This document shows, in pieces, positions 47,785 to 58,540 of a stretch of DNA of 64,000 bases. The first letter of the stretch is position 1; every line of letters starts with the position of its first letter. The notes below the pieces were generated by a model, which had not been told where the DNA came from, ran no database searches, and saw nothing but the letters and a program-made list of their open reading frames with translations. The stretch covers positions 3,273,240 to 3,337,239 of the forward strand of contig JAEVLN010000009.1 of assembly GCA_018350325.1 (NCBI GenBank). Reading direction: 5' to 3'. The translations under genes were made by a program, and so were the position numbers. The stretch comes from Globodera rostochiensis. Its lineage: Eukaryota > Nematoda > Chromadorea > Rhabditida > Heteroderidae.

Positions 47785-48338
47785 TTGACAATGCTATTTT
47801 AAGGCTTATGGATGCCCAAAAGTTTCCACATCTTTTACCCACTTAAAGCAGCCCATGTGTATGCCAAGTGCAATTCAGATTTATCGACAAATCTCTTGCT
47901 GACAAATCATTCCACTAAAAATTATGGCAATGCCAAAATTTGCTTTACGTAAATGCCAACCACAATTCTCTGGCATCGCCTCCCCACTCGCTTTGTTAAC
48001 AATGCCAACGCCAAATTTTGCTTTACGTAAATGCCAACGCCTCCCCACTCTCTTCGTTAACAATGCCAATGCCAAAATTTGCTTTGCGTAAATGCCAACC
48101 ACAATTGTCTCGGATCCCCTCACCACTCTCTTCGTTAACAATGCCAATGCCAAATTTTGCTTTACGTAAATGCCAACCACAATTATCTGGCATCCTCTCC
48201 CCACTCTCTTCTCTGACAACGCTATTTCAAATTAAAGGCACATTCAAAGCCAACGATTAAAGCCGTATAAAATCCGTGGCAAATGCCACAGAAAGAATCA
48301 TTCAAAAAAATAATTTTTTATTGCTTAGTGCCTCAAAA
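47785..48338 (+). promoter_or_regulatory. ATGCCA (DOG-box) array upstream of SPRYSEC copy 1
   Basis: Twelve forward ATGCCA hexamers lie at 47861, 47930, 47953, 48002, 48031, 48063, 48069, 48092, 48141, 48147, 48170 and 48283, plus TGGCAT on the other strand twice. They sit in a tandemly repeated block (phrase TTTGCTTTACGTAAATGCC, about 75 bp period). ATGCCA is the published dorsal-gland promoter motif of Globodera effectors. Related blocks lie at 54340-54718 and 60620-61000. Confidence 0.75.
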
Positions 48339-48619
48339 ATGCGCTTCTTTCACTTCTTGGACGCCGTTTGCTTGTTCGTGGTGGCCGCCTTCATTCTGCT
48401 GGAGACGGGTCAGAAAAATTCATTGGAAATTAAAATTTTGGGCGCAATTCAAATTATTTTATGATTTTTCTGCGTCTGATGGCTAACAAAAATTTAATAA
48501 ATATCGAAAATTACATTTCCTATTCACGCAGAGAATTCAGATGCACAGCCAAAAAAGTCAACATCAAACACAATACTCGAAAATGAACCAGCTGAACAAA
48601 AAAACCCAGGTAGGCACTG

Positions 48620-49075
48620 AGTGATTCATTGCAAAATGTTCGGGTGGGATCACCCGAGAACGGTACCCCGCAATTGGGCGCGCACGACTGGGCGCCGACA
48701 AGTTTTTCGTTAAAACTTTGTTCAAAGTCAACTAAACCAAACATTCTTGGTACCATTTGAAAGCATGCAATGAGTAGAATCTTACAAACAAAAGCTAAAC
48801 GATTCGACTTAAACAAAGAAAAGTTATGACGTCACCACGACAAAAATGGCAATTTTCACAGGTTTTAAACCTATAACCTTTTTTTGAAAAGACGAATCGG
48901 TTAGCTTTACCTTGATCAAAGGTTCAGCATACTGAGAGCTTTTGTATGATACCAATTTTGTTTGGTTTGCTTCGGGCGCCGAATCATGCCGCCACCGAAC
49001 GTGCCGGCGCCCAATCGTGGTGCTCCGACCCGAGAATGCTTTGAAACGATCTTTGGCGTTCTGACATCCCATTGT
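48620..49075. mobile_element. Foldback element in SPRYSEC copy 1 intron 2
   Basis: 48720-48810 and 48880-48975 are imperfect inverted copies (CAAAAGCTAAACGATTCGAC versus GACGAATCGGTTAGCTTT). The outer parts GGTGGGATCACCCGAGAACG and GCTCCGACCCGAGAATG also face each other loosely. Confidence 0.5.
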
Positions 49076-49084
49076 GATCTTTTA

Positions 49085-49691
49085 CGGGAGCGGCCCGTTT
49101 GAGTCTGGTCGGTTGAGTTGGGCCAGTTGAGTCTGGCCAGTTGAGTCTGACCGGTTGAGTCTGGTTAGAAGGAAAAAAAAGTTGCAATATTTTGGAAATT
49201 AAATTTTCTGAACCGGTTTCAATAACCCTTTAAATATTATAAAGGCTTATTTTTAGGCTCGAAAAATCTCAAAATAGGCGCCTAAAAATTTTGGTTTTCA
49301 GGTTATACATAGAATACTGTAGCTTTAAGCCTAGGCTTAAGCCTAAGCCTAGACTAGCTTAGGTTTAAGCCTAAGCAAAACACTTCTCTAGGTCTGTTTT
49401 GGTGATGAAACCGAATTTTGATCAAGAATGTTGTAGCAAAGCACTTAATCCGCTTTTTTAACCGGTTAAGTTAGCTTTGAAAATCTGCAAAAATTACATT
49501 AAATCGCTCCTAGATGTTTTCTAAGTCTCAAAAAAGAATAATTTAAGCATTTATAATATTTAAACGGTTATTGAAACCGGCTCAGAAAATTTAATTTCTA
49601 AAATATTGCAACTTTTTTTTTCTTCTAACCAGACTCAACCGGCCAGACTCAACTGGCCCAGACTCAACCGGCCAGACTCAAACGACCCCTA
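49085..49691. mobile_element. Large foldback element with GAGTCTGG arms
   Basis: The arms of about 155 bp (49093-49250 and 49530-49688) are reverse complements at over 90 percent by eye, with GGTTGAGTCTGG repeats at the ends and GTTGCAATATTTT inside. The centre carries a TTAGGC-like AAGCCTAGGCTTAAGCC block (49325-49375). The right end, in reverse complement, reads TAGGGGTCGTTTGAG, as at 36703. Confidence 0.75.
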
Positions 49692-50490
49692 CCGATCTTT
49701 TCCCTCTCCCATCCCTTCGTATTGTCTTTGTGTCTGATCTTTCATAGGAGAGTCAGACACACCTTTTCAGACCATTTCTGACCTCCCCTCTTTGGTGCAG
49801 GTCATATCGTTTACATTGGTTGTTTTGGATTTATTCCCAAATTGTGCTCCGTGCCGACTTTGTTGGTCCCAAAGCAAGGACCCAACACAAAAAAAAAAGA
49901 AGATTTTTTATCTTTTTTTCAAATTAATTGCATGAATAATCACTCCATTTTTAACCTTAGGAATGTAAGCATGCAAAATGTGTGGTTTTTGGTTTAGTTT
50001 TTATAATTGAAACGGTTTTTGTAATAAATTTTTGAACTAAATGCCTAAAGTGAGTTTGTTTTATTCGTGCAATCTGGGTATCAAATTTGGTTAAAAAAAA
50101 GCATTTCCATACAATTAATTCAAAATTAATAAATTAAACATTGTTAGGGCTAACCCTTAAAAATCAATGGAATCCCGATGCCGATTCATGCCATGCGGAC
50201 CTTACGCTTTCTATGCCCGTACAACTGTCCGACCCAAAACAACCGTCCGACTCCAAACTCTCTAAGTTCAAAGAATGGGTCGTCAACCATAATAAAAAGA
50301 AATCAAGTAAAAATGTTAAAGTGAATATTAAAAAGGTTTATGTAAAGAGTTAACACAACGGAATTCCGATGCCAATGCACATCATCCGCCGCACCTTACG
50401 CTTTCTGAGCCCGTACAACCGTCCGACTCCAAACTCTCTAAGTCCAAAGGATTATTGGTCGTCAAACATATTAATAACGGGAGTACAAGT

Positions 50491-51000
50491 AAACATTATT
50501 CTGTTAAAGTGAATTAATTTAAACATTATTCTGTTAAAGTGAATTAATTTAAACATTATTCTGTTAAAGTGAATTGATTTAAACATTATTCTGTTAAATT
50601 GAATTGATTTAAACATTATTCTGTTAAAGTGAATTAATTTAAACATTATTCTGTTAAAGTGAATTAATTTAAACATTATTCTGTTAAAGTGAATTGATTT
50701 AAACATTATTCTGTTAAATTGAATTGATTTAAACATTATTCTGTTAAAGTGAATTAATTTAAACATTATTCTGTTAAAGTGAATTAATTTAAACATTATT
50801 CTGTTAAAGTGAATTAATTTAAACATTATTCTGTTAAAGTGAATTGATTTAAACATTATTCTGTTAAAGTGAATTAATTTAAACATTATTCTGTTAAAGT
50901 GAATTAATTTAAACATTATTCTGTTAAAGTGAATTAATTTAAACATTATTCTGTTAAAGTGAATTGATTTAAACATTATTCTGTTAAAGTGAATTGATTA
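50491..51000 (+). repeat. 17-unit, 30-bp minisatellite
   Basis: The unit AAACATTATTCTGTTAAAGT plus GAATTAATTT repeats with no length change. Point variants (TAATTT or TGATTT; AAAGT or AAATT) form an order A A G G' that occurs twice in a row, a higher-order repeat. The first part of the unit equals codons for KHYSVKVN in the duplicated SPRYSEC exon segment. The minus strand stays open through all units by virtue of the 30-bp length. Confidence 0.97.
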
Positions 51001-51711
51001 AAAATAGAGGTTTATGTATTATAAAAGAGTTATTAACATATTTTTTTTTTGAATTGAATTTAAATTTTTAGAGTGTTGCAACGTGTTCGCAGAACAGCCA
51101 ATTCCAAAAACGAGTGCTGGCACTTTTTACTACGAAGTGTCAATATTAGGGAAAGCAGATTTTAGGTACCTAACTCATAAATTTATTAAAAAAGCAATTT
51201 ATGTGCTTTCAAATTTTTATCATAGTTAGTTGGACTTGGTACAAAAAAATGCCATACAACAAATGGCACTGACCGTCCCCATTGGGGGGGGGGGGGGTGG
51301 GATACCGTAGCACAATTTTTTTTGAATGTAAAATCGTTACTTATCGTTTGAAATGACCGTTTTTAATTTATTTAAATATTGAAAAAAGCTTAAAATTAAT
51401 TTAATGATTTATTGGACATTTAATTTACTTCTCTGAATATCGAAAAATTAGATTTACCTAAATCACGTTACAGTATCCCCAATCGACGGTCGGTCAAGTG
51501 CCTGTTCATCCTACGGTAGCTCATCGGAGAAAAGTCGCAGAGCTTAGCGTACTTTTTTTGGTTTTCTAGGGAATTTTGTGGGCTACTTAGCCCTCATCAG
51601 TAATTGGGGAAATAAATATTGAATTTGGAAAATTAATGTGCATATTTTTTCATTTTATGTGCATAGACCATGACTGTAACTTAAGTAAAAGATAGGCAAA
51701 ATGGTAACATC

Positions 51712-51785
51712 GGGTGGGACTCGAACCCACGCCTCTCACCCAATCCGTGTGCAGCTCTTCCACTGAGCTACCAGGCGTTTTAACC
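51712..51785 (-). other. tRNA-like element
   Basis: Minus strand: GGTAGCTCAGTGGAAGAGC (A box and D-arm), then GCGTGGGTTCGAGTCCCAC (T-arm) and CCGATG. The acceptor halves do not pair fully. Its ends resemble those at 8501/8781 and 47495-47568, so these are probably one tRNA-derived family. Lies in SPRYSEC copy 1 intron 4, antisense. Confidence 0.5.
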
Positions 51786-52474
51786 GCCATGTTCAACTAG
51801 CGACTCTTCCTTACACCTACATATAATCATTTTTAAAATGCTTTGAAATGTTATTATTATATTTAGCTTTATTTTCTTTGGACTTTGTCCAAAACGAATG
51901 CCATTGCACATCAAAATTGGACATTTTAAAGGCAGTTACGTGTACCAAAGCGGCGGCGTTTTTGTGGCGGATTCCGTGCCTATGAAAGTTGACAGCAACG
52001 GAATAAAAATACCTCGTATTCGTGCCGGCAACGTCGTCGGATGCGGCGTGGATTTTGAAAATCATAATGAACTCTTTTACACGCTGAACGGCAAGCGTAT
52101 GGGTGAGAAAGAAAAAAAGGCGTTAAAATTAAAGTTTCAAGAATTTATTTTTAACATTATAGAATAATTTGTGTCCAGGTCCAGGAAAATTCAGGGTTTT
52201 GGAGGCTCCACTGGACCTGGACTCTGGATCCAGGAAAAATCCAGGCCTGCTGGATCCAGGTCCAGGTCGGTCTCTAGTTATAATTGTTTGTTTTTTTTGT
52301 GCCTAACTAATTATTTACCATATTTTATTTGTTTTTGTTTTTGCAGGTACTGCCGGTGAACTTGTCGATTCTGACGACGAATTGTTTCCGTGCGTTTCGT
52401 TGTTTACTTTTGGCGATGAAATTGAAGCAAACTTTGGACCAAAATTCGTATACGACATTGCCGATGGGATTTAG

Positions 52475-52904
52475 AAAATTTTTGTCAATTTTAACTTTGT
52501 GGTTTTTCCAGTAAATTCACTTCAGCGAAAGATTTGATTAAGTGAGGTTATTGAAAGATCTTGACAAAAAATTAAAAATATGAAATGCAAATTCGTTAAT
52601 TTTCAATCAATTAGCCTAATTTTGCGGCATCGATAAATTTAAAAGAAAATAATAGTTTGATAAAATTTATTTTTAACTGGAATCGCCATGACTCTGTCCT
52701 TTCTGATCATGCAAGGACAAATAATGCGATAAAGGAAAAGAACCCGTATAAACCGTTTTTCACCCCCAAACTTGCATTTTTATGACAAAATGGTGTAATA
52801 AATTACCAAGATTAAAAGTTATTTTGTCATTTTTTGTTTGTTTTTTGTTTTTTTGCTTTAATTAGGGCTGCATGTTGGGCCGCAAGCTTCGCACCACCCG
52901 TTTT
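52475..52904. other. 3' flank of SPRYSEC copy 1
   Basis: 52480-52520 (TTTTAACTTTGTGGTTTTTC, CAGTAAATTCACTTCAGC) is shared with the 3' flanks at 35590-35625 and 56990-57030. Nothing else was seen. Confidence 0.5.
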
Positions 52905-53480
52905 TCAACATTAATAAGCACAACAATTCCGAGAACACATGAAACGCAATAATGAAGCAACAATAATCATCCATCTATCGTTGTCCGCTCTCCATGTAAA
53001 GTTCATCAGCTTTTAAATCAGAAAATGTGGGCTTCTTTGTACAAAAAATTGGAACTAAAAGTTTTTTGGTTTTGGGTCAATTGGAGCATAACCCAAAAAA
53101 AACAATTTTTTGAATAGAGATTTTCAAAAAAAAACGTTCCACAAATTTTTTTTTTGATATTTTGTGAAAAATATTATATTTACAAGCGTAAGTGAAAAAT
53201 TAATAAAGAAACGATGAATTTTGAATGGTTTTACACATAAGTTTGAAAGGTTTGGTCAATTTTAGCATTTATTAGTCCATATTTTGGCACATTTGTTTTT
53301 AGTCCATATAAATCCGGGCCATATTTATGTGATTTTAAACAAATAATATTCGCTTTTATATACAAATTTTTTAATTTTATGCACTTTTGTCACCACTTTT
53401 AGCATTTTGCCATTATTAAAAGAAATATAATTTTCTAAAATAGCTTTTGCTAAGTTTGTTCGCCCTTTTGGCAGAATCCT
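52905..53480 (-). pseudogene. Exon-less copy of the six-Cys secreted gene locus
   Basis: Compared with 61255-62510, this copy keeps the 3' flank (CTCCATGTAAAGTTCATCAG), parts of the intron (GAAACGATGAATTTTGAA, AATCCGGGCCATATTTATG) and the 5' flank (TTTTATGCACTTTTG). It lacks exon 2 (join at 53010-53018) and exon 1 with its nearby 5' flank (join at about 53365). So it holds intron and surroundings without the coding parts. Confidence 0.7.
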
Positions 53481-54339
53481 TACCGAACTGCGGTTCGGGA
53501 CCACCGAGCCGCTGAGCCTTGGAGCACAATTTATCCTAGTGCCACCGAGAGAGGTCCTGCCGCTGGTGCCAACGCAGGCCTTGATTTGCTGGAACCGGAC
53601 GGCGGGGACAGACATCCGCGCATCCCACCCTCAACCCCGAAAGCGACCGGCAGACGGGAATGGACCGGGTCCTCCCCACATGAGGACCTACGGGGTAATG
53701 TGAACCCCGGCGACGAACAACGAGCACTCACGATGGTGGGGCAACGGCTTCCGGCCCACCTGATGATGTGCCAAATGATCGCTGGTGCCGAAGGACGTGA
53801 GAGCAATTTAGCACCGCCGCCGCACTACGCCAGTGTCGCCAAATTCGGCAAGGGCAAATTTGACAACAAGAGGAGCACGGACGGCAGTCTAAAAAAAAAG
53901 CGTAAAAATTGTATTATTGTCGTTAATTTTTAAAACAATTTCTTAACAAACATAGTTAACTCGTAAAAAAAATTTCCCGGCGGGTAATTACCGCAGTTTT
54001 ACATCGTTGCTGGCAAATCTCTCCTCAAATTGAGCCAAAAATTTAAAATTTTCTCCCTAAAAGTGAAGTACTTTTATTTGCAAACCGCAAAATTTTCGAA
54101 ATTTTTGCGCAAAACAACGAAACCAAGGCTATTGGAAATTATCCGGTATCCGGACGGATATCTGGGTATAAATTACTATCCGGTACCGGTATCCGGATGT
54201 CAAAGAACCGGTCAAACCGCCGGATAATATCCGGGTTTGTCCAACCCTAATTATAGGCCTAAGATTCACCCCAATTCGATTGATTAATCTAGTTCATTTT
54301 CATCTATAAATAATTTCTAAAGACTAACAGGCCAGCCCG
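53481..54339. other. GC-rich coding-like island and intergenic DNA
   Basis: 53480-53900 is GC-rich against AT-rich surroundings. One plus-strand frame reads GDEQRALTMVGQRLPAHLMM, then PPPHYASVAKFGKGKFDNKR before a poly-A-like AAAAAAAAAG. I see no splice partners and no recognised family. A retro-copied gene piece or part of a mobile element are both possible. 54115-54245 repeats CCGGTATCCGGA. Confidence 0.35.
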
Positions 54340-54718
54340 TTCATGCCAATGCCAACATTTGCTTTACGAATATGCCAACCATCCCCTCCCCACTCTCTTC
54401 ATTAACAATGCCAATCAAAATTCCGCATCTTTTACCCACATAAAGCAGCCCATGTGTATGTAAAGTGCAATCAAATTTATCGACAAATATCTTTTGCTGA
54501 CGAATCAATTCCACTAAAAATTATGGCAATGCCAACATTTGCTTTACGTAAATGCCAACCACAATTGTCTCGGATCCCCTCACCACTCTCTTCGTTAACA
54601 ATGCTATTTCAAATTGAATGCACATTCAAAGCCAACGATTAAAGCCATAAAATCCGTGGCAAATGCCACAGAAAGAATCATTCAAAAAAACAGTTTTTTA
54701 TTGCTTAGTGCCTCAAAA
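54340..54718 (+). promoter_or_regulatory. ATGCCA (DOG-box) array upstream of SPRYSEC copy 2
   Basis: Seven forward ATGCCA hexamers lie at 54343, 54349, 54372, 54408, 54529, 54552 and 54663, in a block matching the one before copy 1 (TTTATCGACAAAT, TTTGCTTTACGTAAATGCC). The block ends 50 bp before the ATG, as in copy 1. Confidence 0.75.
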
Positions 54719-56913
54719 ATGCGCTTCTTTCACTTCTTGGACGCCGTTTGCTTGTTCGTGGTGGCCGCCTTCATTTTGCTGGAGACGGGTCAGAAAATTT
54801 AATTGGAAATTAAAATTTTGGGCGCAATTCAAATTATTTTATGATTTTTGTGCGTCTGATGACTGACAAAAATTTAGTAAATATCGAAAATTACATTTCC
54901 TATTCACGCAGAGAATTTAGATGCATCACCAAAAAAGTCAACATCAAACACAAATCTCGAAAATGAACCAGCTGAACAAAAAAACCCAGGTAGGCACTGA
55001 GTGATTCATTGCAAAAATAGATTTTTTATCTTTTTTTTGTTAGATTTTTTAAATTATTTTTTTTAAAAATCAATTGCAGGAATAATAACTCCATTTTTAA
55101 CCTTGAGGAATGTAAGCAAGCAAAATGTGTGTTTTGGTTTAGTTTTTTACAATTAAGAGGGTTTTTTTCAATAAATTTTCAAACCAAATGCCTAAAGTGA
55201 GTTTTATTCGTGCAATCTGTGTAGCAAATTTGATCAAAAAAAGGCATTTTCCATGTAATTAAATTCAAATTAATAATTAAACAAATTGTTAGGGCTAACC
55301 CCTGAAAATCAATGGAATTCCGATGCATGTCATGAGCATCTTACGCTTTCTGAGCACGTACAACCGTCCGACTTCAAACTCTCTAAACCTAAAGAACAAC
55401 CGTCCGTCCTCAAACTCTCTAAGTTCAAAGAATGGGTCGTCAACCATAATAAAAAGAAATCAAGTAAAAATGTTAAAGTGAATATTAAAAAGGTTTATGT
55501 AAAGAGTTATCGCAACGGAATTCCGATGCCAATGAACATCATCCGCCGCACCTTACGCTTTCTGAGCCCGTACAACCGTCCGACTCCAAACTCTCTAAGC
55601 CCAAACGATTATTGGTCGTCAAACATAAAAAAGAGAAATCACGTAAAAATTATTCTGTTAAAGTGAATGTTAAAAAAGGTTTATGTAAAGAGTTATTAAC
55701 ACATTTTTTTCGAATTGAATTTACTTTTTAGAATGGAGCAGCGTGTTCGCGGTTCAGCCAATTCCAAAAACGAGTTCGGGCACTTTTTACTACGAAGTGT
55801 CAATCTTAGGGAAAGCGAAGACTAGGTACCTAACTTATAAATTTATTTAAAAAACAATTGCTGTGCTTTCAGTTTATTATATTTAGTTTCGTTTCCAAAT
55901 CCCATTCAAATTTAAACGAATTTCTTAACAAATATGGCAAAAATTTTCAAAAATTTCTCTGCGTCGCCTATCGGCACCGCAGACCCTCCACTTCCACCTC
56001 CAGACCCGGGATCGAGATCCCGGCAAATCCCGGCCGGGATTCCGGTCACTCCCGTCACTAGTTGAGATGTTACTTTTCTTGCACTACAATTTGAAAATTT
56101 ACGACTTTAATTGACTCTGCTGGCACCGAATTTATGCGTTTTTATTTAATTCTTTTCCAACAATGAATTATTTGAAGTATAACATAATTAAATGATTAAT
56201 TAGGGCAGCATAATTTGCGTGATTATTAAAAGACTACAGCATAATTTGCGTGATTACCTTGCAAACCAGGGATGGGAATCGTGATCGTGATCGCATTTAT
56301 CGCCTTTTTTGGGCAGATCGCCGATCTCATTAAAAAATTTGATATCGCTAAGCGCAGATTGCTGATCGCTTTTTTCCGTCGCGCGATTCCCATCCTTGGT
56401 AGGTACCTGCTAACTTATAAATATTTAAAAAAACAATTGCTGGAGCTTTGAAATGTTTTTATATTTAGCTTTATTTCCATTGGACTTTGTACAAACAAAA
56501 TGCCATTGGACAGCGAAATTGGACATTTTAAAGGCACTTATTCGTACCAAAGCTTCGGCGCTTTTACGGCGGATTCCGAGTCGTCTATGAAAGTTGGCAA
56601 CGGGGAAGCTATACCTTTTATTAGTGCCGGCAAAGTCGTCGGATGCGGCGTGGATTTTAAAAATAAAAATGAACTCTTTTATACGATGGACGGAAAGCGT
56701 TTGGGTGAGAAAAAAAGGGGTTAAAATTAAAGTTTCAAAAATTTATTTTTAACATTATACAATAATTTGTGTTAAAATTTTGCAGGTCCTACCGGTAAAT
56801 TTGTGACTTCTGACGACGATTTGTTTTCGTGCATTACCTTGTCGGAATTTGGCGACGAAATTGAAGCGAACTTTGGACCAAAATTCGTATACGACATTGC
56901 CGATGGGATTTAG
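54719..56913 (+). CDS. SPRYSEC copy 2, secreted SPRY-domain effector
   Basis: Seven phase-consistent exons: 54719-54788, 54912-54989, 55293-55492, 55600-55678, 55732-55825, 56469-56704 and 56786-56913. They give 294 codons plus stop. The signal peptide MRFFHFLDAVCLFVV is identical to copy 1 in this stretch, and an acidic linker (LENEPAEQKNPG) follows. The SPRY domain reads LTPENQWNSDACHEHLTLSE, FAVQPIPKTSSGTFYYEVSI, VVGCGVDF, NELFYTMDGKR and EIEANFGPKFVYDIADGI. Exon 3 ends in a Lys-rich run (VVNHNKKKSSKNVKVNIKK), and exon 4 (55600-55678) is a partial duplicate of it; without exon 4 the phases do not match. The Lys-rich insert lies inside the SPRY fold and could act as a nuclear signal (inference). 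It probably acts inside host plant cells after secretion. Confidence 0.85.
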
Positions 56914-57894
56914 AAAATGAAGGCTGCTTTTGCTGTTGAGGGTTATGCTCGTTTTGATTTATTGTTTGTCTTTGTCGATCAAAACATTTTTTGTAATTTA
57001 ACTTTTTGGGTTTTGCAGTAAAAATTCACTTCGGATTCAAATTCATCTACGGTTTGGTTCAGTGGGGTTTTATTTGTGATCTGGGTATTAAACACCATCT
57101 TTATTATGTTTTCTCGAGGAAATGTTCTTAGAACATTGCTGAATTTTTGCTTCAATTTTCTTAACAAAGAATGCCAATTTTTGTAAAAATTTCTCCGGCT
57201 GGACATCCTCCACTCTTCCGTCAACCAATTTTTATCTGAAAATTATTCCCAAATTACGAAGCAAAATGCTTAATTTTGAGATGATTTTGGTGAAATTTCT
57301 TAACAAAAATCCCGATGCGCCTGTTGGCACCGTCGGCTCTATTTTCCAGAAAATTTTAAAATTTTCTTAAAATGGGTCGGCAAAACAGAATATCAATTTG
57401 ACAATTGATGTTGTTGAAAATCAAGAAGATCAGCAACATGTGTGCCGTAAATTAAATTTTTTAGTGTTTCGATAAAAGAAAAATTTCTCCCTTGAAAGCC
57501 CGGGTCCCGGTTAAAAATCTTGGTCCCAGTTTTTCCGGTCCCGGAAAGTCCCGGTCCCGATTTTTCCCAAAAGTACCGGTCCCGTACACCCCTAGTTTCA
57601 ATTATGAATAAGACATTCCGATTTTTTATGATCCGCTGAACATTGGCGGGGACTTTCGCGTTGGTTATGTTAAGGATCCGGAGACTGAGGAGTAATATCC
57701 TTGATTTACTACTTACGGAAATTTTGCACAATGTCCCAGACTTCAAATCCCTGTTTATGATTTTATCCAATTTTATGAATTCATTTTTGTTATTTTATTC
57801 AGCTGCTGTTGCCTTAAACTATTTGGTAATGATCAAAAAACACCAAATGTGACGGTCGTTTTATCGGACACGAAATTTATTTGTCAAAAAGGTT
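56914..57894. other. Intergenic DNA with possible exon remnant
   Basis: 57478-57597 is a CGGGAC-family repeat (reverse orientation). At 57613-57760 two adjacent plus frames read protein-like: FYDPLNIGGDFRVGYVKDPE, ending in a stop, then one base over, SNILDLLLTEILHNVPDFKS. This looks like a frame-broken exon of a gene I cannot name. 57030-57235 shows nothing clear. Confidence 0.35.
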
Positions 57895-58165
57895 TGTGAG
57901 CAAAACGTCCCTCAAAACGTCCCCGGGATCAAAACCGCGGGAGCAAAACGTCCCCGGGATCAAAACCGCGGGAGCAAAACGGCCAAAACGTCCCCGGGAT
58001 CAAAACGTCCCAGGGAGCAAAACGTCCCCGGGATCAAAACGTCCCCGGGATCAAAACGTCCCAGGGAGCAAAACGTCTCCGGGAGCAAAACGGCCAAAAG
58101 GTCCCGGGGAGCAAAACGTCCGCGGGAGCAAAACCGCGGGATCAAAACGTCCCCGGGAGCAATAC
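57895..58165. repeat. Minisatellite of CAAAACGTCCCCGGGA units
   Basis: About fifteen short units (16-17 bp, some 11 bp) alternate GGGATCAAAACGTCCCC and GGGAGCAAAACG with variants. One frame stays open (SPGSK and PREQN repeats) only because of the unit structure. Confidence 0.85.
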
Positions 58166-58227
58166 GTGACTCGGGAATTTAATATGTCAGACCTTTCTGC
58201 TTAATCTAATGCTTATAAAATTGGGGC

Positions 58228-58540
58228 TCTTTATTTAGCTTTGGAAAGCCGAGTACCTAACTTATTTATTTGTTATAAATAGGGCACGGATTTTTAGGGA
58301 CTAAAAAACGTGAAATATAAATTAAAAACACCCAAAATAACCCCCAAAAAGTGCCAGAATAGGGACTAAAAACACCCAAAAAAAGGGTTAAAACCCTCCA
58401 AAAATGGCAAAATATAGACTAAAAAACCCAAAAAAAGGGTTAAAATCCCTCCAAAAAGGCAAAATATAGACTAAAAACACCCAAAAAAAGGGTTAAAACC
58501 CCCCCCAAAAATGGCAGAATAGGGACTAAAAAATTACCAA
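58228..58540. repeat. SPRYSEC exon-end relic and tandem repeat
   Basis: 58240-58275 (TTTGGAAAGCCGAGTACCTA) resembles the end of SPRYSEC exon 5 and its donor in copy 2 (GGGAAAGCGAAGACTAGGTACC), so a SPRYSEC gene probably once began here. From 58284 a 58-65 bp unit (GGGTTAAAACCCTCCAAAAA, GGACTAAAAACACCC) repeats about four times; it starts TAGGGCACGG. Confidence 0.5.

Larger units (their letters stand above)
48339..52474 (+). pseudogene. SPRYSEC copy 1 (secreted SPRY-domain effector), probably disrupted
   Basis: Exons seen: 48339-48408, 48532-48609, 50148-50335, 51072-51165, 51867-52102 and 52347-52474. MRFFHFLDAVCLFVV is the signal peptide. The SPRY part reads LTLKNQWNPDADSCHADLTL, FAEQPIPKTSAGTFYYEVSI, GNVVGCGVDF, NELFYTLNGKR and DEIEANFGPKF, then DIADGI-stop. 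SPRYSEC proteins are made in the gland cells of potato cyst nematodes and delivered into plant cells; some alter immunity. Exon 3 ends in phase 0 while exon 4 must enter in phase 1. In copy 2 an extra 79-bp exon bridges this step; here the matching sequence (from 50442) runs into a TAA and a 17-unit minisatellite. The product is therefore probably broken, unless splicing uses a site I missed. The intron of 1.5 kb after exon 2 holds two foldback elements. Confidence 0.75.

Noticed and set aside
50452..50976. 174-codon minus-strand open frame of 10-residue repeats
   Set aside because: It exists only because the 30-bp minisatellite is a multiple of three; no start context, splice sites or family.
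50491..51000. CRISPR-like regular array
   Set aside because: Units are contiguous 30-bp repeats without unique spacers, in a eukaryotic intron region.
57881..58204. 107-codon open frame rich in Pro, Gly, Ser and Lys
   Set aside because: Produced by the GC-rich minisatellite; unit lengths vary and there is no conserved part.
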